A DNA stretch of 5,279 nt from Candidatus Njordarchaeum guaymasense (GCA_030587605.1 JAUQYT010000158.1:1-5279), one strand, 5' to 3'. Positions 1 to 4,852 are shown, counted from the first letter of the stretch. Program-made: numbers and translations. Notes: generated by a model from the sequence alone, not told the origin.

Positions 1-305
1 CATATCGCGAGTTCTTCGTCCCAAGCACTCCTCGCTTCCCTTAGCGTGAGGTCTCCTTCTCTAGCTTAGTCACGAAGGGTTCTGTCTCTTCTGGCAGCTT
101 TGAGTTGGTTGAGGGAGTCTGCAGGATGGATGATGCGACTAGGAGGCTGCTGCTGAGGACTGTGCTGGGATCTTTTGAGGAGTATATGCGGTACGAGGGT
201 GAGAAGCGGCGGTGGACCGACATGGTTCTTCTCCAAGCGAGGAATGTGGCAAAATATTTGAGGGGTGAGGCAGCAGCGTATGAAGGGTTCTACCTCAGAT
301 GGTGA
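1..305 (+). pseudogene. cas1: CRISPR-associated integrase Cas1, C-terminal remnant (5' end outside window, reading frame broken)
   Basis: The frame ending at TGA 303-305 reads as the last part of Cas1, the spacer-acquisition integrase. Visible Cas1-like features are a Cys-Arg-Met segment (CRM, nt 120-128), an Arg-rich helix after it, the motif QARNVAKYLRGE and the typical final residues YEGFYLRW. Upstream the frame is cut by TAG at 42-44. The expected EFRP motif can be recovered only by joining two frames (GAGTTC at 9-14, CGTCCC at 17-22), after which REV and SLVTKG continue in the final frame from nt 45. This suggests at least one frameshift plus a stop. The catalytic Glu/His/Asp region lies beyond the left edge. 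The only start inside the open part (TTG 105) would give 66 residues without an active site. It overlaps cas4 by 26 bp, a normal cas1-cas4 arrangement. Sequencing error at the contig end is the main alternative to true decay. Family identification is from memory of Cas1 C-termini. Confidence 0.68.
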
Positions 306-876
306 CTCCATAACAGTCTTCGACATCGTCCAATATTATTATTGTCCGCGAAAAGTCTATTTCCTCCGCGTCCTCGGCGTTCCGGTCGTAGTAAGGCGGA
401 AGATGGAGTACGGCAGAGAAGTCCACGACCGAGAACGGAGAAGGATGACGGAAAGAAACCGGATATACGGGTTCAGAAAAGACTTGGTGGAGGAGGTTCT
501 TCAGAGACTAAGAATCGAGGCGCCCGAGATCGGCCTCAACGGACAGGTTGATGTGGCTCTGAAGCTTAAGACAGGCGAGTTCCTGCCCGTGGACACAAAG
601 TACACGGATGAGGTTGAGGTTCAAAGGCAGTACAGGAAGCAGCTGCATGCCTACGCGTTGCTTCTTGACCACAGGTTCAACACGAACGTGACGAGAGGCA
701 TTGTATATTTCGCCAAGCAACATAGGCTTCGTCTCGTAAAGATCTCAGGCGAGGATAAGAAGAGCCTCCTAAGAGAGATCAATATCATTAGAGAGACTAT
801 GTCAAGTGAAGTTATTCCCCAAAAGGTTTCACATGAGAAATGCGGATACTGCGAAGTAAAAAAATACTGCGTCTAG
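280..876 (+). CDS. cas4: CRISPR-associated exonuclease Cas4 (PD-(D/E)XK, Fe-S)
   Basis: This is a 198-residue protein of normal Cas4 size. Cas4 is a Fe-S nuclease that works with Cas1-Cas2 to trim prespacers and define PAM and orientation. The four cluster cysteines are present: C22 in YYYCPRKVYFL and C188, C191, C197 in the C-terminal CGYCEVKKYC. Nuclease-core candidates are H49 (GREVH), D91 (NGQVD), D105-T-K107 (LPVDTKY) and Q121/Y125 (QLHAY). The third motif has Asp where Glu is common in this family. The ATG at 280 is chosen because it follows the purine-rich GGGGTGAGG at 262-270 at good spacing; the GTG at 265 would add five residues. The start lies inside the cas1 3' end, so translational coupling is likely. 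All conserved residues appear intact, unlike the damaged cas1. No cas2 follows: the next gene is convergent. Identification is strong; activity without an intact local Cas1 is unclear. Confidence 0.9.
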   Translation: MKGSTSDGDSITVFDIVQYYYCPRKVYFLRVLGVPVVVRRKMEYGREVHDRERRRMTERNRIYGFRKDLVEEVLQRLRIEAPEIGLNGQVDVALKLKTGEFLPVDTKYTDEVEVQRQYRKQLHAYALLLDHRFNTNVTRGIVYFAKQHRLRLVKISGEDKKSLLREINIIRETMSSEVIPQKVSHEKCGYCEVKKYCV

Positions 877-892
877 GAGAGAGAAGACGAGG

Positions 893-910
893 AAACTTTT
901 TTAATAAGTA
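893..910 (+). terminator. T-tract after cas4 (possible terminator; also TATA-like)
   Basis: A run of six T (897-902) begins 20 bp after the cas4 stop, inside GAAACTTTTTTAATAAG. Archaeal transcription often ends at such T-tracts without a hairpin, so this may end the cas transcript before the convergent HEPN gene. The same bases resemble a plus-strand BRE/TATA element (GAAAC followed by TTTTTTAATA), which would place a start site near 928, just before an ATG at 935 that opens only a 31-codon frame antisense to the HEPN gene. The two readings cannot be separated by eye. Confidence 0.35.
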
Positions 911-952
911 TGCAGCCCCGGTTAGTATTGTCCGATGATCTACTATTGCGTT

Positions 953-1390
953 TTAATCTTTTTCTTTCTTGAGGATTGGTTTGACTATGGTTTCAATTTT
1001 TGCTACTATGTTCTTGGAGTTCTGGAATAGTTCCTCTGCTTTTGGTTTGTTGTAGTATTCTGAGGGTATTGTGAAGGTTCCTTCTTCGTCTTTTATGGGG
1101 TATCTGGCTCTGATGATGTGTTCTTCCATTGTCTTCAGTTTCATCAATACTCCGCCTACATCTTGTTCCAGTTCCTTTGGCTTAGGTATGATTTGGAGGA
1201 CGTACCAGTTTCTATGTTTCTTGCTCGGTTTAGATCCTAAAGCCAGTATTAGAGCTGAAGTAGAGTTCTCAGCGGCCAGCGCGCTGAATAGGGCGCAGCT
1301 GTCATAGAAGCCTTTTGCAAGGGCGTCTTCGGCTCTCAGTAGCTGGTCATGTGCGGTCTTAAGTAGGGCTGCAATCTCTTCTCTAACCAT
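953..1390 (-). CDS. HEPN-domain protein, partner of the upstream nucleotidyltransferase
   Basis: This 145-residue, mainly helical protein fits the HEPN family (PF05168 type) usually paired with minimal nucleotidyltransferases. Visible features are the first long amphipathic helix (residues 3-25), the Ala-rich second helix (FSALAAENSTSALILAL, about 35-51), the loop with K-K-H59, and the RYP motif at 96-98 followed by P109 and a C-terminal helix (about 115-140). The RNase signature R-x(4-6)-H of toxic HEPN proteins is absent: the only histidines are 14, 59 and 91 and none lies 4-6 residues after an Arg. It may therefore be a non-nucleolytic partner, or use other residues. The ATG is supported by GAGGAAG (plus strand 1395-1401) four bases upstream. 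It overlaps the nucleotidyltransferase 3' end by 55 bp, so the two are almost certainly co-translated. Family assignment is good; toxin activity is unproven. Confidence 0.8.
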   Translation of the reverse strand: MVREEIAALLKTAHDQLLRAEDALAKGFYDSCALFSALAAENSTSALILALGSKPSKKHRNWYVLQIIPKPKELEQDVGGVLMKLKTMEEHIIRARYPIKDEEGTFTIPSEYYNKPKAEELFQNSKNIVAKIETIVKPILKKEKD

Positions 1391-2034
1391 ATTTCTTCCT
1401 CGGTGTCGTAAAACCAGCGTTTTTTGATGTCTGCTTCTTTCCAGTTGAGGAGGCCCTTAATCATGTTGCCCCGGTCTTGTAGAACCTCGTAGGCTTCGAT
1501 CACTCCGAAGATCATTGTTGGCTCATCGATTAGGTTTATGAGAAACTGCTTAAACGTCATTGTCAATGCTTCTATGGGCGCCTCAATGTTTACCATTGCA
1601 TCATAGATGATGTCGGTCAAGTCAGGCTTTTCTGTGCATATAACGAGAAGGTCTATGTCGCTCTCCAAGGTAGCAGTTCCCTTCGCCACGCTCCCGAAAA
1701 GGACTACGCCAACAACATTCGGGTCTTCACCTATGAATTCTGCTGCGCGCACAGCCTTCCCATGCGTGCCAACTGAAGGAAACAGAAGCGCAACGTTTCG
1801 GTTCAATTCGTCCAGCTCATTCCGAACAGTCTCACGGATGCTCTCAAGCGAAGCCAGCTCGTACAATGAGCCGGATTTCTGAACCAAATTGTCCTTGAGA
1901 AGCTCCACAAGCGTCCTACTGAGCCACCTGCTGCTCAATCCAGTCTCTCGCTTAAGCATGGTAAAAGATTTACCCTGGTTAATCAGGTCCCAGAGTATTT
2001 TGAACTCGGGAGTGTACCTAAGTATCTTCTCCAT
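1336..2034 (-). CDS. Nucleotidyltransferase (MNT, Pol beta superfamily) with N-terminal winged HTH
   Basis: This is a 232-residue protein with two parts. Residues 1-60 look like a winged helix-turn-helix (helices around 10-20, 24-32 and 35-48, then a short wing). Residues 95-190 form a minimal nucleotidyltransferase domain with GSVAKG (114-119) and SDIDL (125-129), the NTP- and metal-binding motif G-S-x3-G ... S-D-x-D. The third catalytic acid usual in active enzymes is not obvious: the aligned strand reads NIEAPIEALTM, with Glu rather than Asp. In characterised MNT-HEPN pairs the MNT is the antitoxin and can AMPylate the HEPN partner. The HTH suggests that it also binds DNA, possibly its own promoter. 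The C-terminus (about 197-232) is charged and extends over the start of the HEPN gene. The ATG lies about 37 bp downstream of a TATA-like box. The HTH-MNT assignment is firm; substrate and catalysis are not. Confidence 0.85.
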   Translation of the reverse strand: MEKILRYTPEFKILWDLINQGKSFTMLKRETGLSSRWLSRTLVELLKDNLVQKSGSLYELASLESIRETVRNELDELNRNVALLFPSVGTHGKAVRAAEFIGEDPNVVGVVLFGSVAKGTATLESDIDLLVICTEKPDLTDIIYDAMVNIEAPIEALTMTFKQFLINLIDEPTMIFGVIEAYEVLQDRGNMIKGLLNWKEADIKKRWFYDTEEEIWLEKRLQPYLRPHMTSY

Positions 2035-2066
2035 TCTGTATCACTGTTACAATAGGTTCTTAAGGC

Positions 2067-2088
2067 ATTTATAGTTTACTAAATAAAC
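2067..2088 (-). promoter_or_regulatory. Promoter of the MNT-HEPN operon with an overlapping inverted repeat
   Basis: On the minus strand ACTATAAATG is a good archaeal TATA box centred near 2071, predicting transcription from about 2045 and a short leader before the ATG at 2034. Just upstream, plus-strand GTTTA (2074-2078) and TAAAC (2084-2088) form a 5-bp inverted repeat with a 5-base spacer overlapping the BRE/TATA position. This is where an operator bound by the HTH of the first gene product would be expected. Only GTGAT hints at a ribosome binding site. Confidence 0.45.
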
Positions 2089-2126
2089 CATTCAATTTAC
2101 CCAGTCCACTTACTCAAGTATGCACA

Positions 2127-2136
2127 TCTCGCGAGA
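2127..2136. repeat. Perfect 10-bp palindrome TCTCGCGAGA
   Basis: TCTCGCGAGA equals its own reverse complement and lies in the 200-bp gap between the divergent MNT-HEPN and vapBC operons, about 50 bp upstream of the vapB TATA box. It is G/C-rich in an otherwise A/T-rich spacer. It could be a regulator site or chance; I see no second copy in the window. Confidence 0.3.
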
Positions 2137-2183
2137 CCAACGCGTATGTGTTGCTGGTTGATGGTAATTTCCGGCTCGCTTTT

Positions 2184-2198
2184 CAGAAAGATTTAAGT
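2184..2198 (+). promoter_or_regulatory. vapBC promoter (BRE/TATA-like)
   Basis: CAGAAAG followed by ATTTAAGT matches an archaeal BRE plus TATA element. A start site about 25 bp downstream would fall near 2220, giving a leader of roughly 15 bases before the vapB ATG at 2235. A short palindrome GCGGTCCGC (2225-2233) almost touches the start codon and could be an autoregulatory site or a small hairpin affecting initiation. No classical SD is present. Confidence 0.45.
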
Positions 2199-2234
2199 GG
2201 GTAAAAAAGGAATGTTTTCTGTGGGCGGTCCGCG

Positions 2235-2456
2235 ATGGGAAAGACTAGGATGGACGAAAGGGGCAGAGTTTTAATCCCTGCTGAGGAAAGGGAGAGGCTC
2301 AGTCTGAAATCTGGAACCGAGTTTGAGTTGGTTGAAGAGAATGGAATCTTGCTTTTGAAGCCTATCCTTCCGAAGCCGATCACAGCGCGATCTAGGATGG
2401 ATAGGTGGACGAAAGAAGCATTCTTGGATTCGGGAGAGGCTACTTTTGGCGAGTGA
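2235..2456 (+). CDS. vapB: VapB-type antitoxin, SpoVT/AbrB fold
   Basis: This 73-residue protein has an N-terminal swapped-hairpin AbrB domain (about 1-44). Its hallmarks are the opening strand KTRMDERGRVLIP, the E/R-rich turn, then SLKSGTEFELVEENGILLLKP. AbrB-type antitoxins bind DNA as dimers through this domain and neutralise the toxin with the extended tail, here about 45-73 (basic, then WTKEAFLDSGEATFGE). The length is normal for the family. The ATG at 2235 fits because the AbrB domain begins at once and a promoter lies just upstream. The stop TGA 2454-2456 lies inside the start of the PIN toxin gene, the usual coupled antitoxin-toxin order. The 3' half of this gene has a decayed second copy 727-728 bp downstream. 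Function as antitoxin is inferred from the family and the neighbouring PIN gene. Confidence 0.85.
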   Translation: MGKTRMDERGRVLIPAEERERLSLKSGTEFELVEENGILLLKPILPKPITARSRMDRWTKEAFLDSGEATFGE

Positions 2457-2928
2457 TGCACCCAAAGAGAGAAAGGTGCTTGATGTTAACACCCTGGCAA
2501 TTTTTCTAGTGAAAGATCATCCTGGGAACGAATACATTTCCTCTGTTGTTGAAGAAGGGTTGAGAGGCACTTATATTCCGCTCATTATGGATATCCTTCC
2601 CGTCAGAGCCTATTGGATTATGACAAAAAGGTGGAGATGCCCAGAGGAAGAGAGCGCAGAGGCGATTAAGCATTTTATTGAAGCCTATGATAGACCGCGG
2701 TATTCGGGTCTCAAGAAAGAGATGATTGTTGAGGGTTTCAGGTTGGCAGAGGAAACGAGACACGACATGTTCGATTGCGTCTATCTCGCATTTGCTTTAC
2801 AGGAACATGCCAGCGCGATTATCACTACTGACACGGATTTTGAACGGCTCTGCAAACATATAGGGATAGAATATGTTAATCCTGTTCCATTAGAGGTGTT
2901 GAAACGCTTCAGAGAACAAAACGTGTAG
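2446..2928 (+). CDS. vapC: VapC-type toxin, PIN-domain ribonuclease
   Basis: This 160-residue PIN-domain protein is a likely metal-dependent RNase toxin inhibited by the VapB encoded just upstream. The first strand KVLDVNTLAIFLV carries D13. D49 in IPLIMDIL may take the place of the usual Glu. HDMFDCVYLAFA gives D107 and D110, and ITTDTDF gives D129 and D131, matching the conserved acidic cluster and the typical (T/x)-D-x-D-F C-terminal motif. It is somewhat longer than many VapC proteins (about 130-140). TTG 2446 is chosen because GGGAGAGG (2432-2439) lies six bases upstream and the overlap with vapB is 11 bp. GTG 2476 would start directly at the first PIN strand and is the main alternative; the ATG at 2456 is out of frame. 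All active-site acids appear intact, so the toxin is likely functional. Confidence 0.87.
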   Translation: MASDAPKERKVLDVNTLAIFLVKDHPGNEYISSVVEEGLRGTYIPLIMDILPVRAYWIMTKRWRCPEEESAEAIKHFIEAYDRPRYSGLKKEMIVEGFRLAEETRHDMFDCVYLAFALQEHASAIITTDTDFERLCKHIGIEYVNPVPLEVLKRFREQNV

Positions 2929-3040
2929 AATTGCACCATCATCGAATGCTGGTAATTGCAGAGTGATATAGTCTAAGTTGCATGAAGGCCCATGAACCTT
3001 GCTACCTGCTTCGCTTTCAGTCAAATGCTCTTTGTAACCC

Positions 3041-3144
3041 CGAACTGAGTTTGAGCTGGTTAAAGAGAATCGAATCTTTCTTTTGAAATCTGTCCTTTCG
3101 AAGTCGATTAGGGCCGGTCTAGGATAGATAGGTGAACAAAGAAG
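3041..3144 (+). pseudogene. Decayed partial duplicate of the vapB antitoxin gene
   Basis: This stretch aligns with vapB nt 2313-2418, the second half of the AbrB domain and the tail. Identical blocks include GAGTTTGAG, AGAGAAT, CTTTTGAA, TCTAGGAT and GATAGGTG. The offset is 728 up to about 3108 and then 727 after a one-base loss; another base is lost near 3137. In the vapB frame it reads RTEFELVKENRIFLLKS before frame loss and TAG at 3125-3127. Most changes are transitions. The first half of vapB is not recognisable upstream and no PIN gene follows; a converging regulator gene begins 11 bp later. It is a truncated relic of a second VapBC locus or a local duplication, with no start codon or ribosome binding site. 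Confidence 0.8.
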
Positions 3145-3154
3145 AGTAGCGTAT

Positions 3155-3496
3155 CTATTCCAGTCTTGCTTCCTTAGCTGCTCTTATTGCCACTTGGTTC
3201 GCTAGTTTCACAAGGTACTGAGCCATGATGTTCTCGGGGTTGGCGTACCTGTAGAGTTTGGCTCGTCCCGATGTTCCGACCTGCTTGACTAAGCCTAGGT
3301 TTACAAGGGCTGAAAACTCCCGGTTGAAGCTTCGCCATGACACATGGCTGTTTCTGGCGATCTCACTCATGGAGTATGCTGAGTCTCGATATAAGGTGAG
3401 GAAGTCGAGAATGCGTGCTCTTACTGAGTCTCCGAATATTGTTCTCAACCCGTATTCTGGTAGTTCTGGAACTTCTGAACTTAGTCTTTTTGGCAC
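3155..3496 (-). CDS. Small winged-helix transcriptional regulator
   Basis: This 113-residue protein has a winged helix-turn-helix at about 18-85. Helix 1 is DSVRARILDFLTLY, then YSMSEIARNSHVS (helix 2 and turn), WRSFNREFSALVNLGLVKQV (recognition helix), and a basic wing with TSGRAKLYRYA. The C-terminal helix (about 87-112, PENIMAQYLVKLANQVAIRAAKEA) probably dimerises. It resembles ArsR/MarR-like archaeal regulators but no metal-binding cysteines are present (the protein has no Cys). The GTG start is supported by GGTGGG (plus strand 3502-3507) five bases upstream and by a TATA box about 55 bp upstream. An in-frame stop shortly upstream excludes a much longer form. It ends 11 bp from the vapB relic and lies downstream of the truncated methyltransferase on the same strand, with its own promoter inside that gene's 3' end. 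Target unknown. Confidence 0.8.
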   Translation of the reverse strand: MPKRLSSEVPELPEYGLRTIFGDSVRARILDFLTLYRDSAYSMSEIARNSHVSWRSFNREFSALVNLGLVKQVGTSGRAKLYRYANPENIMAQYLVKLANQVAIRAAKEARLE

Positions 3497-3547
3497 TTCT
3501 ACCCACCGTCGCGAGCTTCACCTGATAGTTAGGTGTGGTCCTTCGGC

Positions 3548-3555
3548 ATATAAAT
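3548..3555 (-). promoter_or_regulatory. TATA box of the winged-helix gene
   Basis: Minus-strand ATTTATAT followed by GCC is a strong archaeal TATA element. A start site about 26 bp downstream would be near 3525, leaving a leader of about 28 bases that contains the SD-like GGTGGG. The BRE position upstream is occupied by the ATGC tandem repeat. The box also lies inside the tail of the methyltransferase reading frame, so that tail is probably promoter DNA read through by chance. Confidence 0.55.
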
Positions 3556-3569
3556 GCATGCATGCATGC
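3554..3569. repeat. (ATGC)4 tetranucleotide tandem repeat / 14-bp palindrome
   Basis: Four perfect copies of ATGC. The sequence is also self-complementary: 3556-3569 (GCATGC core) is a 14-bp palindrome. It abuts the TATA box of the winged-helix gene and lies 2-3 bp from the point where the methyltransferase loses family similarity (about 3571). It may be a regulator site, a slippage-prone tract or part of a recombination junction. Confidence 0.7.
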
Positions 3570-4139
3570 TTCGTAAGGATCCAGTAGCTCCTAGTGGTGA
3601 GACCGAGGGTGAAGAGTATTATGCCAAGATACTGGGGGTGCCTGACCAGCTGGTAGGGACCAAAAACTATCAGCCCTTTATTTCTATTTATTCTCAGATA
3701 GGCTGAAGAGTAACAGAGAATCAATAGGCCTATGACGATGCAGGTCTTGTCCAGAAGGAATGCACTGTCAGTGAATAGGTCTTCTAAGGCAATGGGAAGG
3801 CTTTCTGGAATAGAAGAAAACAACATTACCAAGTAACTGATGAGGGGAACAGTCATCAAGCCTGTCCAGACGCCGAGCGGGGGCAACGACTGAAAAAGAG
3901 GAACAAAATATCCTGCAATCCTCAAGAACCAGTCTCTGACAGGATTCTTCCTCATGGTAGCCACGCAGTTTGCTTCCAAATATAGCCCCACATCTGTAAA
4001 AACAAAGAAGTCTACGGAGCTTATATTACCACGCTCTAGAACACTGTGTTCCATTCCTTAGAACAATCAGCCATCAGTATACATTCAAAACGCACCAGAT
4101 TCTGCGAACAGTGATTATTAGAAGTTATTTACGGGCAAT

Positions 4140-4310
4140 ATGGTGGAACTATTCTGTGTAGCAACAACCCGCCTTCTTTCAAAAGAACCTGGATTCAATG
4201 AAGGTATCACCCTCACCTTTGGATGTTCAAGTTCCAATGAAAGCGACAAAACCTTTCAACTAGCGAGGAAATGCAACATTCACGATGGTTATATTTTTTC
4301 GATTTCTTGA
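4140..4310 (+). CDS. Possible 56-residue small protein, unknown
   Basis: An ATG at 4140 opens a 56-codon frame ending with TGA 4308-4310; the frame is closed upstream by TAG 4119-4121. The middle (FNEGITLTFGCSSSNE, then KTFQLARKCNI) has a balanced composition that looks more protein-like than other frames here. A weak TATA-like GATTATTAG (4113-4121) lies at a distance that would make the transcript leaderless. I recognise no family. It could equally be a fragment of a lost gene or chance. It is divergent from the methyltransferase. Confidence 0.25.
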   Translation: MVELFCVATTRLLSKEPGFNEGITLTFGCSSSNESDKTFQLARKCNIHDGYIFSIS

Positions 4311-4330
4311 AGTTTGATCTCAAGCGGAAA

Positions 4331-4364
4331 GGGTTTTGACTTTCTTACCACAGCACCAAAACCC
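4331..4364. repeat. 8-bp inverted repeat with 18-base loop
   Basis: GGGTTTTG at 4331-4338 pairs perfectly with CAAAACCC at 4357-4364. The stem is moderate and no T-tract follows closely, so it does not look like a standard terminator. No larger terminal-repeat element could be traced from it. Confidence 0.4.
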
Positions 4365-4691
4365 AAATCGCTTGCCCTCTGTCCACTACACTATGATGTC
4401 AATGCCCACGGATTTAGCAGTTTTATAAAGCACGACTTTTCTGGATCGGTCAACCGCAAATGGCTTGTCTGGTCTTTCTTCGAAAGATATCTTTTTTTCC
4501 GTTATAGATATATTTCAGACATTGCCATTCTTTTGCCATTCTCATTTAGGAAAACGGTTTATCATCTGGCTCTGCTCTTTTTGGTTGATGGCGTAATAAT
4601 GAAAAACGCGGTACTTGCTTCGTTTTCTAACTGATATGAATAGAGAGGTCATCTAAGTTCTGATAAAAGCGATTATCGGAAAACAAAAGGA

Positions 4692-4724
4692 TTTTGACGA
4701 GTAATAAGTCGTTATCGGTCAAAA
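4692..4724. repeat. 7-bp inverted repeat TTTTGAC / GTCAAAA
   Basis: TTTTGAC at 4692-4698 pairs with GTCAAAA at 4718-4724 across a 19-base loop; a competing short stem ACGA/TCGT (4697-4700, 4709-4712) exists inside. A second hairpin (4662-4677) lies 14 bp upstream. On the minus strand these follow the DUF362 gene and its possible small partner, so they may form the 3' end of that transcript. Confidence 0.35.
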
Positions 4725-4756
4725 AGTTTCAATATCTTGTTCTTGCGACAATTGCC

Positions 4757-4852
4757 TCATTTCGAGTTTAACTCTTGCAAAAAGTCAGGGAACCCGCCCA
4801 GCTGGTCTTCTTTTCTTTTCACAAGAGACGGTGACTTGAGCTGTATCAGCAT
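4757..4852 (-). CDS. Possible 31-residue ORF directly after the DUF362 gene
   Basis: The DUF362 stop TGA (plus strand 4853-4855) is followed with no gap by ATG (4850-4852). This frame encodes 31 residues, including KSPSLVKRKEDQ and GGFPDFLQELNSK, and ends with TGA at 4757-4759. Its composition is protein-like, and stop-start adjacency favours translational coupling. A frame change near the end would extend it by about 13 residues, so it could be the decayed start of a longer gene. No family recognised. Confidence 0.25.
   Translation of the reverse strand: MLIQLKSPSLVKRKEDQLGGFPDFLQELNSK

Larger units (their letters stand above)
3518..4054 (-). pseudogene. ICMT/PEMT-like membrane methyltransferase, truncated at the C-terminus
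   Basis: The 178-codon frame contains hydrophobic segments at about 44-80 and 104-120 and the signature GLIVFGPYQLVRHPQYLGIILFTLG split as G127-x5-GPY (132-134), RHPQY (138-142) and LG (150-151). This is the start of the SAM-binding region of integral-membrane isoprenylcysteine carboxyl methyltransferase / phospholipid N-methyltransferase-like proteins. Family members continue with another membrane helix and an EE...(F)G..Y..Y...P ending. Here similarity stops at about residue 161 (nt 3571) and the last 17 residues (KHACMHLYAEGPHLTIR) are read from the promoter and leader of the next gene. The missing half should bind SAM and close the active site, so activity is unlikely. The start may be ATG 4054 (TATA-like TGTATACT at 4076-4083) or ATG 3955 (MRKNPVRDW; TATA-like CTATATTT at 3978-3985), both compatible with leaderless transcripts. 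The shorter form begins just before the first membrane helix. Confidence 0.65.
4055..4852. other. About 800-bp A/T-rich region without a convincing gene
   Basis: Apart from the two tiny ORFs listed separately, I see no recognisable gene, tRNA or CRISPR array. A 106-codon TTG frame (4314-4634, +) is poor in acidic residues, rich in Phe/Ser/Leu/Arg and crossed by a TATA-like TTTTATAAAG (4424-4433), so it is probably not coding. Structural elements include an 8-bp inverted repeat GGGTTTTG (4331-4338) / CAAAACCC (4357-4364), a small hairpin GATAA/TTATC (4662-4677), and TTTTGAC (4692-4698) / GTCAAAA (4718-4724). The direct repeat AAAGG(G/A)TTTTGAC occurs at 4328-4340 and 4686-4698. The region could be a decayed gene or mobile-element scar, or hold an unannotated RNA. 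Confidence 0.5.

Noticed and set aside
42..44. In-frame TAG of cas1 read as pyrrolysine instead of stop
   Set aside because: TAG ends cas4 right after its canonical last cysteine and also ends vapC and the winged-helix gene at sensible points, so TAG works as a stop here. The neighbouring frame changes also favour decay or error.
66..326. Minus-strand frames opposite cas1 and cas4
   Set aside because: Low-complexity Ser/Pro/Leu-rich translations opposite a clear Cas1/Cas4 reading; they are antisense shadows.
934..975. C/D-box small RNA near GATGATC
   Set aside because: The C-box-like sequence lacks the expected preceding bases and no D box (CTGA) lies at suitable spacing.
1607..2074. Plus-strand frames opposite the nucleotidyltransferase gene
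   Set aside because: Ser/Arg-rich translations with no family features; the minus strand has clear GS-x3-G and SDIDL motifs.
2929..2960. Direct repeat AATTGCA (2929-2935 and 2954-2960) as a CRISPR or attachment site
   Set aside because: Only seven bases and two copies; no array periodicity and no integrase nearby.
3258..3587. Plus-strand frame opposite the winged-helix gene
   Set aside because: No family similarity, and the opposite strand has a clear winged helix with promoter and SD.
4365..4410. tRNA-like segment on the minus strand
   Set aside because: A D-arm-like GTGTAGTGG is present, but no acceptor stem or T-arm could be formed.
4314..4634. 106-codon plus-strand frame as a gene
   Set aside because: TTG start without SD, composition rich in Phe/Ser/Arg and poor in acids, an internal TATA-like box, and no recognisable family.
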